A DNA stretch of 64,000 nt from Yersinia bercovieri ATCC 43970. Its GTDB lineage: Bacteria > Pseudomonadota > Gammaproteobacteria > Enterobacterales > Enterobacteriaceae. Below the pieces are notes generated by a model that ran no database searches, was not told the DNA's origin, and worked only from the letters and a program-made list of their open reading frames with translations. The DNA is taken from assembly GCF_013282745.1 (NCBI RefSeq), contig NZ_CP054044.1, positions 3,596,001 through 3,660,000 on the forward strand, given 5' to 3'. Shown here one piece after another: positions 32,440 through 41,919 of the stretch (positions within the stretch are counted from its first letter, which is position 1; each line of letters begins with the position of its first letter). Both the position numbers and the translations under genes were made by a program.

Positions 32440-33048
32440 ATGAAATTGTTCTATAAACCCAGTGCCTGCTCTTTGTCTCCACATATTGTATTACGTGAAG
32501 CGGGGTTAGACTTCAGTATTGAGAGTGTCGATCTGGCAACCAAAATCACTGAAACGGGTCAAGACTATTTAAGCATCAATCCAAAAGGACAAGTCCCGGC
32601 GCTAATATTGGATGATGGTAGCTTGCTCACCGAAGGGGTTGCTATCGTGCAATATCTGGCAGATAAAGTGCCCGATCGCCAGCTTATCGCCCCTGCCGGC
32701 ACCCTCTCCCGCTATCATGCTATTGAGTGGTTAAATTTCGTGGCGACTGAATTACATAAAGGTTTCAGTCCACTGTTTAACCCGAAAACACCACCAGAGT
32801 ATAAAGTGATCGCCAGCGAGCGGCTGGATAAACAATTCAGCTATGTCGATAGTGTGTTAGCGCATCATGATTATCTGCTAGGGAAAAAATTCAGTGTCGC
32901 CGACGCCTATCTATTTACCGTCACTCGTTGGGCTAACGCGCTGAATATTGAGATTAAGCAACGTAGTCATTTAGATGCCTATATGGCTCGTGTTGCAGAG
33001 CGCCCAGCAGTAAAAGCCGCGCTGGCAGCTGAAGATATCAAGAAATAA
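32440..33048 (+). CDS. gstA: Glutathione S-transferase GstA
   Basis: A 202-residue cytosolic beta-class glutathione transferase. The thioredoxin-like N-domain starts MKLFYKPSACSLSPH with the catalytic C10, and has the cis-proline motif KGQVPALIL; the helical C-domain follows. It conjugates glutathione to electrophiles. The ATG at 32440 was preferred over a GTG three bases upstream on the basis of family alignment. It lies just before pdxY and tyrS, as in E. coli, and is followed by a clean terminator. Confidence 0.95.
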   Translation: MKLFYKPSACSLSPHIVLREAGLDFSIESVDLATKITETGQDYLSINPKGQVPALILDDGSLLTEGVAIVQYLADKVPDRQLIAPAGTLSRYHAIEWLNFVATELHKGFSPLFNPKTPPEYKVIASERLDKQFSYVDSVLAHHDYLLGKKFSVADAYLFTVTRWANALNIEIKQRSHLDAYMARVAERPAVKAALAAEDIKK

Positions 33049-33074
33049 TAGATTAACTGATGAGTTGATTAGAG

Positions 33075-33100
33075 TGCCCCTGCTGTCAGGGGCATTTTTT
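33075..33100 (+). terminator. Intrinsic terminator after gstA
   Basis: TGCCCCTG (33075-33082) and CAGGGGCA (33087-33094) pair around CTGT, followed by six T. Confidence 0.9.
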
Positions 33101-33126
33101 ATCGCGGATAAGCTGATTATAGCGAA

Positions 33127-33993
33127 TTATTGGCCGACTCTAACCGCGCTAAACTGGCAGGTAGGATTAACAATCTCATCTTGTGCCGCCACCACTTGAA
33201 GTTCGTACTCACCCATAGCCTGGGTTTTCAGCATCACTTCATAAACCGCCGCAGTCACGTGTTCCAATGCTTTATCCAGCGCTGCGCCTTTTAGCAGATT
33301 TACCAGTAACAGACCACTGGTTAAATCACCCACGCCGACCGGTTGGCGCGTGCCGAAGTCCACCAGCGGACGGCTAATGTGCCATGCTTCTTCAGCCGTC
33401 ACTAATAACATCTCAAAGCAGTCAGCATGATAACCCGCACGGCTCAAGTGCTTGACCAACACCACTTTTGGCCCTTTGGCACAGAGATCACGGGCCACAT
33501 TGACGGCTTGCTCAACACTCTCAACCCGCACACCGCTGAGTTGCTCCAGCTCAAGCAAGTTAGGCGCAATAATATCACTGGCAGGCAGCGCCTCTTTACA
33601 GAAGAATTCGGCCACGCCAGGTGCCACGATACAACCCTTTTCAGGATGCCCCATCACCGGATCACAAAAATACCAGGCCGCAGGATTGGCTTGTTTTACC
33701 CGCGCAACCGCCGCCAAAATATGGCCACCCTGCTCCGGTGAGCCAATATAACCGCTCAATACCGCATCACAATCTTTGAGCCGATCAATATCGGCGATGC
33801 CCTGGACTATTTCTGTCAGGTGACTGGCAGGCATGACACAACCGGTCCAGTGACCATATTGCGTATGATTTGAGAACTGGACAGTATTTAGCGGCCAAAC
33901 ATTAACCCCCATCCGGCGCATCGGAAATTCAGCGGCACTATTGCCAGCATGGCCAAAAACAACATGTGACTGAATCGAAAGTATATTTTTCAT
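33127..33993 (-). CDS. pdxY: Pyridoxal kinase PdxY
   Basis: A 288-residue cytoplasmic kinase of the ribokinase-like family that phosphorylates pyridoxal in the B6 salvage pathway. The start [21 protein letters not shown] and the C-terminal catalytic motif [11 protein letters not shown] (general base aspartate) are typical. It follows tyrS in the same direction with a 93-nt gap, as in E. coli where tyrS-pdxY are co-transcribed. pdxH is nearby in the same direction. Confidence 0.95.
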   Translation of the reverse strand: MKNILSIQSHVVFGHAGNSAAEFPMRRMGVNVWPLNTVQFSNHTQYGHWTGCVMPASHLTEIVQGIADIDRLKDCDAVLSGYIGSPEQGGHILAAVARVKQANPAAWYFCDPVMGHPEKGCIVAPGVAEFFCKEALPASDIIAPNLLELEQLSGVRVESVEQAVNVARDLCAKGPKVVLVKHLSRAGYHADCFEMLLVTAEEAWHISRPLVDFGTRQPVGVGDLTSGLLLVNLLKGAALDKALEHVTAAVYEVMLKTQAMGEYELQVVAAQDEIVNPTCQFSAVRVGQ

Positions 33994-34086
33994 TGGTACA
34001 GCCTAAAAGTGAGCGACGAAAACGTTAGCAACTAAAATATAAGCAAAAAAATAAGGGACATCTCTGCCCCTTACTCTATTTCACCC

Positions 34087-35361
34087 TTATAACCAACTAA
34101 TCAGGCAATAATGTTTTTTGCCACGACGCAGTAAGGTGTAGCGCCCAAACAGGCGGTCAGCATCCGTAAAGAGGTACTCCGGATCGGCCTGTTTCTCACC
34201 ATTAATCGCCACCGCGTTAGAGTTAATCATGGTGCGCGCCTGGCCGCGAGAGGGAACCAATTCAGCATTCACCAGCGCCTGCTGCAAATCAGCATCGCGG
34301 GTCAACTCAATAGTTGGCATCCCATCTTGTGCTAACTGGGCAAAGTCCGCTTGCGTCATCTCATTCAAATCACCGGAGAACAAGCTGTCAGTAATACGTT
34401 TTGCCGCCGCCAAACCTTCCGCGCCATGCACCATAGCGGTAACATTTTCTGCCAGCACGTATTGGGCGCGCGGGGCTTTGCCGCTGTTTTTGTCCTCCTC
34501 TTCCAGCGCATTTATCTCTTCTAAGCTCATGAAAGTGAAGAATTTCAGGAAGCGGTAAACATCAGCATCGGCGGTATTTATCCAGAACTGGTAGAATTTG
34601 TAAGGGCTGGTTTTCTTTGGATCAAGCCACACTGCGCCGCCTTCGGTTTTACCGAACTTGGTGCCATCAGCTTTAGTGATCAATGGCACGGTCAGACCGT
34701 AAACCTGCTGCTGATGAAGGCGACGGGTTAAATCGATACCCGAGGTAATGTTACCCCACTGATCAGAACCACCGATTTGTAATGCCACGCCGTGGGCTTT
34801 GTTTAGGCAAGCGAAATCATAAGCCTGCAACAAGTTATAGGAGAATTCAGTAAACGAAATGCCGCTATCATCGCGATTCAGGCGCTGCTTAACCGCTTCT
34901 TTATTGATCATCTGATTAACGGAGAAGTGCTTGCCGATATCCCGCAGGAAAGTCAGCACATTCATGCCGCCAAACCAGTCGTAGTTGTTGGCGGCAATGG
35001 CGCTGTTTTCACCACAATCAAAATCGAGGAATGGCGATACCTGACGGCGGATCTTCTCAACCCACTCGTTAACAGTATCTTCGGTGTTGAGTTTGCGCTC
35101 ACTGGCTTTGAAACTCGGGTCACCAATCATGCCGGTGGCGCCACCTACCAATGCCACTGGGCGGTGACCTGCCAACTGGAATCGCTTCAAGCATAACAAC
35201 GGAACCAGATGACCCAAATGCAAGCTGTCCGCGGTAGGATCGAAACCGCAATAGAGTGAAATTGGCCCTTGCGCCAGTCTCTCTGCTAACGCCTCTTCAT
35301 CCGTCACCTGGGCAACGAGGCCCCGCTCTTGCAATTGCTTAATCAGGTTGCTGCTGGTCAT
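34087..35361 (-). CDS. tyrS: Tyrosyl-tRNA synthetase
   Basis: A 424-residue class I aminoacyl-tRNA synthetase that charges tRNA-Tyr. The HIGH-type motif is HLGH (48-51), the KMSKS-type motif is KFGKT, and an S4 RNA-binding domain lies at the C-terminus. The start at 35361 ([14 protein letters not shown]) was chosen because GGAG lies 7 nt upstream and the length then equals E. coli TyrS; an ATG 12 nt upstream includes this ribosome site. Short tandem repeats sit directly before it. Confidence 0.96.
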   Translation of the reverse strand: MTSSNLIKQLQERGLVAQVTDEEALAERLAQGPISLYCGFDPTADSLHLGHLVPLLCLKRFQLAGHRPVALVGGATGMIGDPSFKASERKLNTEDTVNEWVEKIRRQVSPFLDFDCGENSAIAANNYDWFGGMNVLTFLRDIGKHFSVNQMINKEAVKQRLNRDDSGISFTEFSYNLLQAYDFACLNKAHGVALQIGGSDQWGNITSGIDLTRRLHQQQVYGLTVPLITKADGTKFGKTEGGAVWLDPKKTSPYKFYQFWINTADADVYRFLKFFTFMSLEEINALEEEDKNSGKAPRAQYVLAENVTAMVHGAEGLAAAKRITDSLFSGDLNEMTQADFAQLAQDGMPTIELTRDADLQQALVNAELVPSRGQARTMINSNAVAINGEKQADPEYLFTDADRLFGRYTLLRRGKKHYCLISWL

Positions 35362-35372
35362 CAATGACTCCA

Positions 35373-35416
35373 TTGTCTTTTACAAAAAATTGTCTTTTAC
35401 AAAAAATGTCTTTTAC
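35373..35416. repeat. Tandem 17-bp repeat in the tyrS leader
   Basis: Two perfect copies of TTGTCTTTTACAAAAAA (35373-35389 and 35390-35406) are followed by a partial copy TGTCTTTTAC (35407-35416). The array ends 12 nt upstream of the tyrS start, so it falls in the 5' leader. Copy number could vary between strains by slippage. Confidence 0.88.
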
Positions 35417-35431
35417 GATGTAAAGATGATT

Positions 35432-35506
35432 TATACCCAAAGAACCTGGCATTGCAGGTAGGCAGCAAGCGAACACCCCTGCGGCTTCAAGTACGAAGGG
35501 TATAGA
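35432..35506. repeat. Short ERIC-like palindromic element
   Basis: An element of about 75 bp bounded by TATACCC and GGGTATA inverted ends lies between tyrS and pdxH. Its inner arms (GCAGGTAGGCAGC and GCGGCTTCAAGTAC types) resemble Enterobacterial Repetitive Intergenic Consensus ends, with the central part missing. Yersinia genomes are known to hold many full and internally deleted ERICs. Confidence 0.6.
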
Positions 35507-35559
35507 ATAAAGCGCCCGCCGCACGAGCGCTAGGCTTAACCACAATTATTTCATCGTGC

Positions 35560-36207
35560 TCAAGGGGCTAAACGGTCAATTTTCCAGCCAGCGGCTTCCC
35601 GTTGATAGATAAAACGGTCATGCAGACGATGTTCGCCGCCTTGCCAGAACTCAACAGAGTCAAATTTAACGCGAAAGCCCCCCCAGAAACTGGGTAATGG
35701 CACATCACCTTGCTGGAATTTCTGTTTTAATTCCAGAAACTTACTTTCCAGTACACCGCGGGCAGAGATGCGAGAGGATTGCTGAGAGACCCAAGCGCCA
35801 ATCTGGCTATCTTTCGGGCGGGAATTAAAATATTTGAGCACTTCAAGGGTGGAAAGCCGCTCGGCTTTACCGAGGAAAATGACCTGTCTGTCCAGCATAT
35901 GCCAGGGGAATAGCAAACTGATATGTGGATTTTCAGCCAATTGCTGCGCTTTGCGGCTACCTAAATTGGTGTAGAACACCATGCCCTGCTCATCATAGTG
36001 CTTCAACAGCACAATGCGCTGATAGGGTTGGCCATTGGCATCCACCGTTGCCACACACATGGCGGTCGGATCAGGCAGTCGAGCCTCACACGCCTGTTTG
36101 AGCCAGCGCTCAAACAGCGCCAGTGGTTGTTCAGTTAAATCACTGCGGCGCAGTCCGCCGCGAATATATTCACGACGTAAATCTGCAACATCAAAATTGT
36201 CAGTCAT
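35560..36207 (-). CDS. pdxH: Pyridoxamine 5'-phosphate oxidase PdxH
   Basis: A 215-residue FMN-dependent enzyme that oxidises pyridoxine or pyridoxamine 5'-phosphate to pyridoxal 5'-phosphate. The start [19 protein letters not shown] is the family's; the frame runs 34 codons further upstream without conservation. FMN and substrate contacts are visible in [24 protein letters not shown] and the C-terminal [13 protein letters not shown]. Its neighbours pdxY and tyrS complete a B6-related group. Confidence 0.95.
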   Translation of the reverse strand: MTDNFDVADLRREYIRGGLRRSDLTEQPLALFERWLKQACEARLPDPTAMCVATVDANGQPYQRIVLLKHYDEQGMVFYTNLGSRKAQQLAENPHISLLFPWHMLDRQVIFLGKAERLSTLEVLKYFNSRPKDSQIGAWVSQQSSRISARGVLESKFLELKQKFQQGDVPLPSFWGGFRVKFDSVEFWQGGEHRLHDRFIYQREAAGWKIDRLAP

Positions 36208-36331
36208 ATAAGCTCTGTATCGCGCAGGAAAGCAGTGATGATTATTCTGCCCTTGTGGCACCATAATCACAATCACCCTGAGCCAGTAACCACCTGATGA
36301 CTTGATCAAAACAGTGATTTTATCAACACAG

Positions 36332-36640
36332 TTATTTTATCAACATGCAGTCATCGATAATGATTTTGTCATCGCGCTCAATAAATGCACTATTGCCTTT
36401 TGACCAGAAGGTATAGCGGCCATCACTATATTTAGTGCCGGAAGCGGCGCGCACTTGCCCCAAGGTGAGCTGTTCTCCATCTAGAATCAGGCTGACTTTA
36501 TCGTGTTGGTTATCTTGTTTGACTGTCAGTTGGGTCGTCCCGCATTGATAGTGCAAAGTTTCATTTTTCGGTTGCACCAGGCTACACCCCGCCAGCATTA
36601 ATGCGGCGGTTGTGCAGGTCACAGCCAATAAATATTTCAT
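36332..36640 (-). CDS. mliC: Membrane-bound lysozyme inhibitor MliC
   Basis: A 102-residue outer-membrane lipoprotein that inhibits c-type lysozyme from the host. The signal peptide ends in the lipobox LAGC (C19). The MliC domain contains LHYQCG, the [16 protein letters not shown] inhibitory loop with the conserved serine and tyrosine, and a C-terminal cysteine in DDCMLIK. It sits between pdxH and anmK as in E. coli (ydhA). Confidence 0.92.
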   Translation of the reverse strand: MKYLLAVTCTTAALMLAGCSLVQPKNETLHYQCGTTQLTVKQDNQHDKVSLILDGEQLTLGQVRAASGTKYSDGRYTFWSKGNSAFIERDDKIIIDDCMLIK

Positions 36641-36695
36641 GATGTCACCCTCGTTGATTGGCTAAGCTGCCATGTTCAATGGAAGCTTAGCACCC

Positions 36696-37808
36696 TCATC
36701 GTGACGATACAGGATAGACTGCTCCTAAAATGGTCTCGCAACTGGCCCCCGTGACAGAGGGTAAATTGCCTGATTTACCGGATAGTGTCCGAAATGCCAG
36801 CCAGGCAAAGGCCAGCGCTTCCATATCGTCACCACTGACACCAAAGTCATCAGTGACACACACCTCGGTGCCCGGCAGTAAAGCGGACATGCGCGACATC
36901 ACCAGTAGATTGCGCGCCCCGCCGCCACAGACCAGCAACCGCTCACAGCCGCCCGCCAATTGAACTTGTTCAGCAATGGAGAGCGCCGTTAACTCAGCCA
37001 ATGTGGCTTGCACATCTTCAGGTTTGACTCCCGCCACTTTCGCTAACTGTCGGTCTAACCATCCGGCGTTGAAGTATTCACGCCCGGTGCTTTTTGGCGC
37101 GGGCTTGGCAAAATAGGGGTCGCTGTACATTAGCTCAAGCAGTGACTGATTCACCTGCCCCGACAAGGCCCAGGTGGCATCTTTGTCATAAGGTAAGGAT
37201 CTGTTGCGCCAAATCCAGCTATCCATCAGCATGTTGCCCGGCCCGGTATCAAAGCCCCGCACCGGCAAATCGGGCAGCAACATGGATAAATTTGCGATGC
37301 CACCAATGTTCAACACCATGCGCCGCTCGGTGGCATGGGCTAATAGTGCATGATGGAATGCGGGAACCAATGGCGCCCCCTGCCCACCATAAGCCATATC
37401 TCGGCGGCGGAAATCCCCCACGGTGGCAACTTGAGTCAGCGCCGCAATACGGTTGTTGTCACCCAATTGCATGGTAAAGGCTGGCTCACCTAACGGCTCA
37501 TGCCACACGGTTTGTCCGTGGCAACCAATCGCGGTGATATCCTGCGCTGTGAGCCCCTCTTTACTCATCAAAGCCAGCACCGCCTCAGCGAATAGCATCC
37601 CCAACTGGGCATCAAGCTTACCCACGGCTGACAAGGTGGTTGACTGCCCCTGACACATGCCAAGTATCTCTTTTTTCAACTGTTGCGGCATTGGATGGCA
37701 ATAGCTAGCCTGTTGGGCCACCATGCGCTCATCAATGGCTGCCAGCACAACATCAACGCCATCCAGACTGGTTCCTGACATCACCCCAATAAAACGGCCT
37801 GATTTCAT
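36696..37808 (-). CDS. anmK: Anhydro-N-acetylmuramic acid kinase
   Basis: A 370-residue cytoplasmic kinase that opens and phosphorylates 1,6-anhydro-MurNAc in cell wall recycling. It has the ASKHA-type phosphate loop [15 protein letters not shown] at the N-terminus, the GFDTGPGN substrate motif and the [10 protein letters not shown] adenosine motif. Length is normal. It adds to the murein recycling functions encoded earlier in the window. Confidence 0.95.
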   Translation of the reverse strand: MKSGRFIGVMSGTSLDGVDVVLAAIDERMVAQQASYCHPMPQQLKKEILGMCQGQSTTLSAVGKLDAQLGMLFAEAVLALMSKEGLTAQDITAIGCHGQTVWHEPLGEPAFTMQLGDNNRIAALTQVATVGDFRRRDMAYGGQGAPLVPAFHHALLAHATERRMVLNIGGIANLSMLLPDLPVRGFDTGPGNMLMDSWIWRNRSLPYDKDATWALSGQVNQSLLELMYSDPYFAKPAPKSTGREYFNAGWLDRQLAKVAGVKPEDVQATLAELTALSIAEQVQLAGGCERLLVCGGGARNLLVMSRMSALLPGTEVCVTDDFGVSGDDMEALAFAWLAFRTLSGKSGNLPSVTGASCETILGAVYPVSSR

Positions 37809-38252
37809 AGCAATGACCTTATTTCCCCATTGAGGAACAAAATAGCGATAAGACTTTTCTCAAGCCGAATCAGAATAATAAAATTAACACCATGAAAAGA
37901 TATACTTTTTCAAGTGTATACCGCCATAGGCGCATCTCTTAAAGAATGCTTTTTATTTGCAATAAGGGTCACATAAAAGTCACTACTGCTAACACTTTCA
38001 TTTATGGCAGTGATATTTCATACTTTAATAAAGTTAAACCGCCGTTTAATATTGGTTGAAGTATAAGGCGCTAAGCTGCGAACCAATCTAAGGTAGCCGA
38101 AATATTCAGCAAGTGGTCGGAAACAAGTAACTAGTGAAATAAACATTTGAGTAAGCCATACTTTACGCAAAGACTGGGCCGCAATGGACTGGATTTGGGT
38201 ATCCCGCCATACTAAACCGTATAGCGGTTATGCATTTTTAATAGGAGTTTTT
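37809..38252. other. Divergent intergenic region anmK / slyB
   Basis: These 444 bases are A/T-rich and must hold the divergent promoters. I see direct repeats of TTTAATA type near 38020-38060 but no PhoP box that I can support. No gene is evident. Confidence 0.4.
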
Positions 38253-38720
38253 ATGAAAAAGCCATTAATCGCCGTTGCTATTATTGCGGTGACTTTGACC
38301 GGTTGCGCCAATAACAACACACTCTCTGGTGATGTTTTTACCGCATCACAGGCTAAGCAAGTACAAACCGTCACTTACGGCACATTACTCTCTGTTCGCC
38401 CTGTCACCATTCAGGGTGGTGATGATAACAACATTGTCGGCGCTATTGGTGGTGCCGTTCTCGGTGGCTTCCTCGGCAATACTGTAGGTGGTGGTACAGG
38501 TCGTAGTCTGGCAACCGCCGCGGGTGCTGTTGCAGGTGGTATGGCTGGACAAGGTGTTCAGGGGGCAATCAACCGTACTGATGGCGTACAACTTGAAGTG
38601 CGTAAAGACGATGGTACAACCATTCTGGTGGTGCAGAAGCAAGGCCCTACTCGCTTTAGCGTCGGTCAGCGCGTCATGCTCGCCAGCAGCGGTAGCACGG
38701 TGACTGTCAGCCCACGTTAA
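38253..38720 (+). CDS. slyB: Outer-membrane lipoprotein SlyB
   Basis: A 155-residue lipoprotein with a lipobox LTGC (C18) and a glycine-zipper segment (NNIVGAIGGAVLGGFLGNTVGGG to GGMAGQG) that spans or packs in the membrane. The start at 38253 has AGGAG 8 nt upstream and begins the signal peptide; the frame extends 23 codons upstream without meaning. In enteric bacteria slyB belongs to the PhoP regulon and protects outer-membrane proteins under stress. It converges on rovA. Confidence 0.95.
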   Translation: MKKPLIAVAIIAVTLTGCANNNTLSGDVFTASQAKQVQTVTYGTLLSVRPVTIQGGDDNNIVGAIGGAVLGGFLGNTVGGGTGRSLATAAGAVAGGMAGQGVQGAINRTDGVQLEVRKDDGTTILVVQKQGPTRFSVGQRVMLASSGSTVTVSPR

Positions 38721-38750
38721 TACCATTGGGTATTAACCTCGCGGACAAAA

Positions 38751-38783
38751 GTCAGGGTTCATTGCGAACCCTGACTTGCTCTT
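38751..38783. terminator. Bidirectional terminator between slyB and rovA
   Basis: GTCAGGGTTC (38751-38760) and GAACCCTGAC (38766-38775) form a perfect 10-bp stem with a 5-nt loop, between two convergent genes. There are A residues on the left and an interrupted T run on the right. Confidence 0.8.
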
Positions 38784-38833
38784 ACAGTGATACTTTTCTT
38801 TCTGCTGTGAATAAGAGTCTAAAACTTTATAAT

Positions 38834-39277
<444 letters not shown>

Positions 39278-39445
39278 TTATTTAGCGTGCTAGCATAACT
39301 CCCAGAGTCCAGTCTATTTTGGGTAATTAACATTAAAAACACAAATGTATATATACCGTCGATGCTAGGGGAATAGCAATAAATACGGGAAATAGTTTAG
39401 CAGAAATGATGTTTTTTACTAAAATACCCCTTAAGGATTAACCTT

Positions 39446-39682
39446 ATGTATGTATCTATATTCCCCATTAACGCACCACTTACCGACTTGGTGTTAGGTG
39501 CTTCTATCTATTTCCCGCCAATGTTTAAGACAGTCATGCTAGGTTTGGTGTTATAGCTACTGATCCATCATATGCTACGGAATTGGATCTACTCTGGTGA
39601 CATCTGACATCCAATATTAATGGATCTCTCAATTTTTGTCATTTCGGTCACGGTTTCTTTATGGGTCTTAGCCAGTTGGTAA
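39446..39682 (+). pseudogene. ydhI: Broken ydhI (DUF1656 efflux accessory)
   Basis: The frame opened by the ATG at 39446 encodes a YdhI-like protein (NAPLTDLVLGASIYFPPMFK, then HHMLRNWIYSGDI and HPILMDLSIFVIS) over exactly 78 codons, the E. coli length. It is interrupted by TAG at 39554-39556 and TGA at 39605-39607, both in frame. Intact YdhI is a small two-helix inner-membrane protein of a tripartite pump. Homology on both sides of each stop shows these are nonsense mutations, not a different gene. Confidence 0.85.
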
Positions 39683-39688
39683 ATTGAC

Positions 39689-40417
39689 ATGAATCATCAA
39701 TCTCTTAAATATTTCTCCTCAGTCATCGTATTCGCCCTCGCACTCTGTGCTGGTTGGTGGATGTGGAATTATTACATGTAATCGCCCTGAGCTCGTGATG
39801 GTAAAGTCCGGGCAGAATTAGTCAGTATCACCCCGGACGTTTCCGGCAGGCTGGTTAAAATACTAGTTCATGATAACCAATTGGTAAGCTCTGATAGCCT
39901 ATTATTTGTCATTGACCCGCAACCCTATCAGTTAGCACTGGATAATACGCAAGCCGCTGTTGTCCGCGCCCAGAGTGAGTTAGCCAAAGCGAATCATGAA
40001 GCTGAACGCCGCCGCTACTTACCTAAAAATATCATTTCCGGTGCCGATCTCGAGATTGCCAATTTAACCGCTGATAGTATGAAAGCCGCATATCAGGGCG
40101 CAGTGGCAAACCTCGAGCAAGCGAAATGGAATCTCAGCAAAACGCGTATTTATGCCCCTGCCAACGGCTATATCACCAATCTACAAACACGGGTAGGTAA
40201 CTATGCGACAACTGGCACTCCATTAGTAGCGCTAATAGATACCGATTCATTCTATGTAATGGGCTATTTCGAAGAAACCAAACTGAGACACATTAGAGAA
40301 GGTAATGAGGCCAAGATTGTTTTGTATAATGGCAACATTCCTTTACGCGGAGTGGTAGAAAGTATTGGTCGGGCGAGGAGCAGCAAGTGCGCCAGCTTGA
40401 AACTCACTGGCGCATAG
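39689..40417 (+). pseudogene. ydhJ: Broken, truncated ydhJ (HlyD/EmrA membrane fusion protein)
   Basis: From the ATG at 39689 the frame gives an N-terminal membrane anchor (FALALCAGWWMWNYYM), then TAA and, two codons later, TGA where E. coli has Q and W. After that the frame is open again and matches the membrane fusion protein (GRLVKILVHDNQLV, the helical hairpin, FYVMGYFEETKLRHIREG). Similarity stops near residue 228 of about 285, only about 50 bases before ydhF. The 3' end of ydhJ, the ydhK pump component and sodC, present in E. coli, are missing, so a deletion is likely. Confidence 0.85.
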
Positions 40418-40421
40418 AGTC

Positions 40422-41318
40422 TTAAGGCACGTCATAACCGAGGGCCGCACGGCGAATGCGGAACCACTGCTGGCGAGTCATCGTCAGGGAGAGCGCAGCC
40501 CACGCGGCTTTAACGCGCTCTATCTTGCCGGAACCGATGATAGGTAATGGAGCCGATGGCAGGCGCAGGATCCAGGCATAAACCACCTGTTCAATACTTT
40601 CAGCACCTATTTCATCGGCCACCGCCTGCAACTCATCACGTAGCGCCTGGAACTCTGGGTCACTAAACAAACGCCCGCCCCCCAGACAAGACCAGGCCAT
40701 CGGCTTAATGCGCAGCTGTTGGCAAGCATCAAGGGTGCCATCCACAATGGCGGGCTGGTGCAGCGGTGAAATTTCGACCTGATTAGTCACCAGCGAGAAT
40801 GGCAAACGCGATTGCAGCAAACTAAATTGTGCGGGCGTAAAGTTCGACACGCCGAAATGTTTTACCTGGCCGCTTTGGTGTAATTGGGTGAAAGCTTCAG
40901 CCACTTCATCAGCATCCATCAGGGGATCTGGGCGGTGGATCAGCAGCAGATCCAGATAATCAGTATGTAAATGCGTCAGTGACTGCTCAGCGCTTTTGAT
41001 GATGTGTGAGCGATCAGTGATGTAATGCCCCAGCGCATGCTCTGGTTTCGCGGTAGTGGCAATGCCACATTTGCTCACCAGTTCCAGTTGCTGCCGCAAA
41101 GCGGGCTTAAGGCGCAATGCCTGCCCGAATGCCTGCTCACATTGATAACCACCGTAAATATCTGCGTGATCTGTCGTAGTAATGCCCAATTCAATATGCT
41201 GCTCGATAAAGCCCAACAACTGCGCGGGCGTCATCTCCCACTCCATCAAGCGCCAATAACCGCAAATCATGCGAGAAAATTCAGGCCCAAGGGGTGCCAG
41301 TTGAGTACGTGTATCCAT
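40422..41318 (-). CDS. ydhF: YdhF-family aldo/keto reductase
   Basis: A 298-residue TIM-barrel NAD(P)H-dependent oxidoreductase. The AKR signatures include the catalytic aspartate and tyrosine region (TTTDHADIYGGYQCEQAFG), the lysine in VSKCGI, and the C-terminal IIGSGKIERV cofactor motif. Its physiological substrate is unknown. The length equals E. coli YdhF. Its 3' end lies five bases from the broken ydhJ, at a probable deletion junction. Confidence 0.93.
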   Translation of the reverse strand: MDTRTQLAPLGPEFSRMICGYWRLMEWEMTPAQLLGFIEQHIELGITTTDHADIYGGYQCEQAFGQALRLKPALRQQLELVSKCGIATTAKPEHALGHYITDRSHIIKSAEQSLTHLHTDYLDLLLIHRPDPLMDADEVAEAFTQLHQSGQVKHFGVSNFTPAQFSLLQSRLPFSLVTNQVEISPLHQPAIVDGTLDACQQLRIKPMAWSCLGGGRLFSDPEFQALRDELQAVADEIGAESIEQVVYAWILRLPSAPLPIIGSGKIERVKAAWAALSLTMTRQQWFRIRRAALGYDVP

Positions 41319-41468
41319 TATTAGCTACCTCATTTATTAGTATGCCCTTAGCATACACAACCGACAGCAAGGTTAAATCCTCCCTGAGCAACGAATTAAG
41401 GGTCAATTGGGGGTTGAGCGACTCAATAGCCGACTAAATAGCCATAAAGGCTAAAAATGCACGGCTCG

Positions 41469-41708
41469 TTAGAACAGAGAGGGTTGCTCTTGCAGCGGTT
41501 CATCCGGCTGCTTGTTAGCGCGTTGCAAGCGCAGTAGACGTTGGCGACACAGCCGCAGGACATCTCGTTTTTGCGGATCACTCATTTTAATCCAGTTAAA
41601 GCGCTCATCACGGCTGCGCATACAGCCACGACAAAAACCGCGGTCATCTGTTTGGCAGATACCACGGCATGGACTGGGAATGTCGAAAAACTCAAGTTGC
41701 TGAGCTAC
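41469..41708 (-). CDS. ydhL: DUF1289 protein YdhL with no standard start codon
   Basis: The minus-strand frame ending at the TAA at 41469 encodes a 79-residue DUF1289 protein: AQQLEFFDIPSPCRGICQ, GFCRGCMRSRDERFNW, then an arginine-rich end and PSLF. Four cysteines in two CxxxC/CxxC groups suggest metal binding. The codon where E. coli has ATG is GTA (41708-41706), preceded by AGGAGG at four bases. No ATG, GTG or TTG occurs in frame before the TAA upstream; the first ATG is codon 30, inside the domain. It is either translated from a rare start or inactive. Confidence 0.7.
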   Translation of the reverse strand, partial: VAQQLEFFDIPSPCRGICQTDDRGFCRGCMRSRDERFNWIKMSDPQKRDVLRLCRQRLLRLQRANKQPDEPLQEQPSLF

Positions 41709-41849
41709 GCGGCCTCCTGCTACTAAGATACCTAAAGAACTGAGTGTTTCAGCGATATCTTAATTGAAGCCTGCTTCGCCACTGCTGGCAAGCCTCTATT
41801 TTGCCCCGCCGGATAAAACCCGCCAAGCAGTGACGCACACCACAATACC

Positions 41850-41866
41850 GCTAAGGTTATCTTAAG
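41850..41866 (+). promoter_or_regulatory. Candidate PmrA box upstream of eptA
   Basis: GCTAAGGTTATCTTAAG has two TTAAG-like half sites 11 bp apart and matches the Salmonella pmrC box (as remembered) at 12 of 17 positions. It lies about 55 bp upstream of eptA, a PmrA target in related bacteria. Confidence 0.5.
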
Positions 41867-41919
41867 TTTCAATCGATATCATTCATGCAATTAGTGAACT
41901 CTAGGATTCAATTTTCACG

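Noticed and set aside
37994..38070. PhoP box upstream of slyB
   Set aside because: TTTAA-type direct repeats are present, but spacing and sequence do not fit the GGTTTA-N5-GGTTTA pattern.
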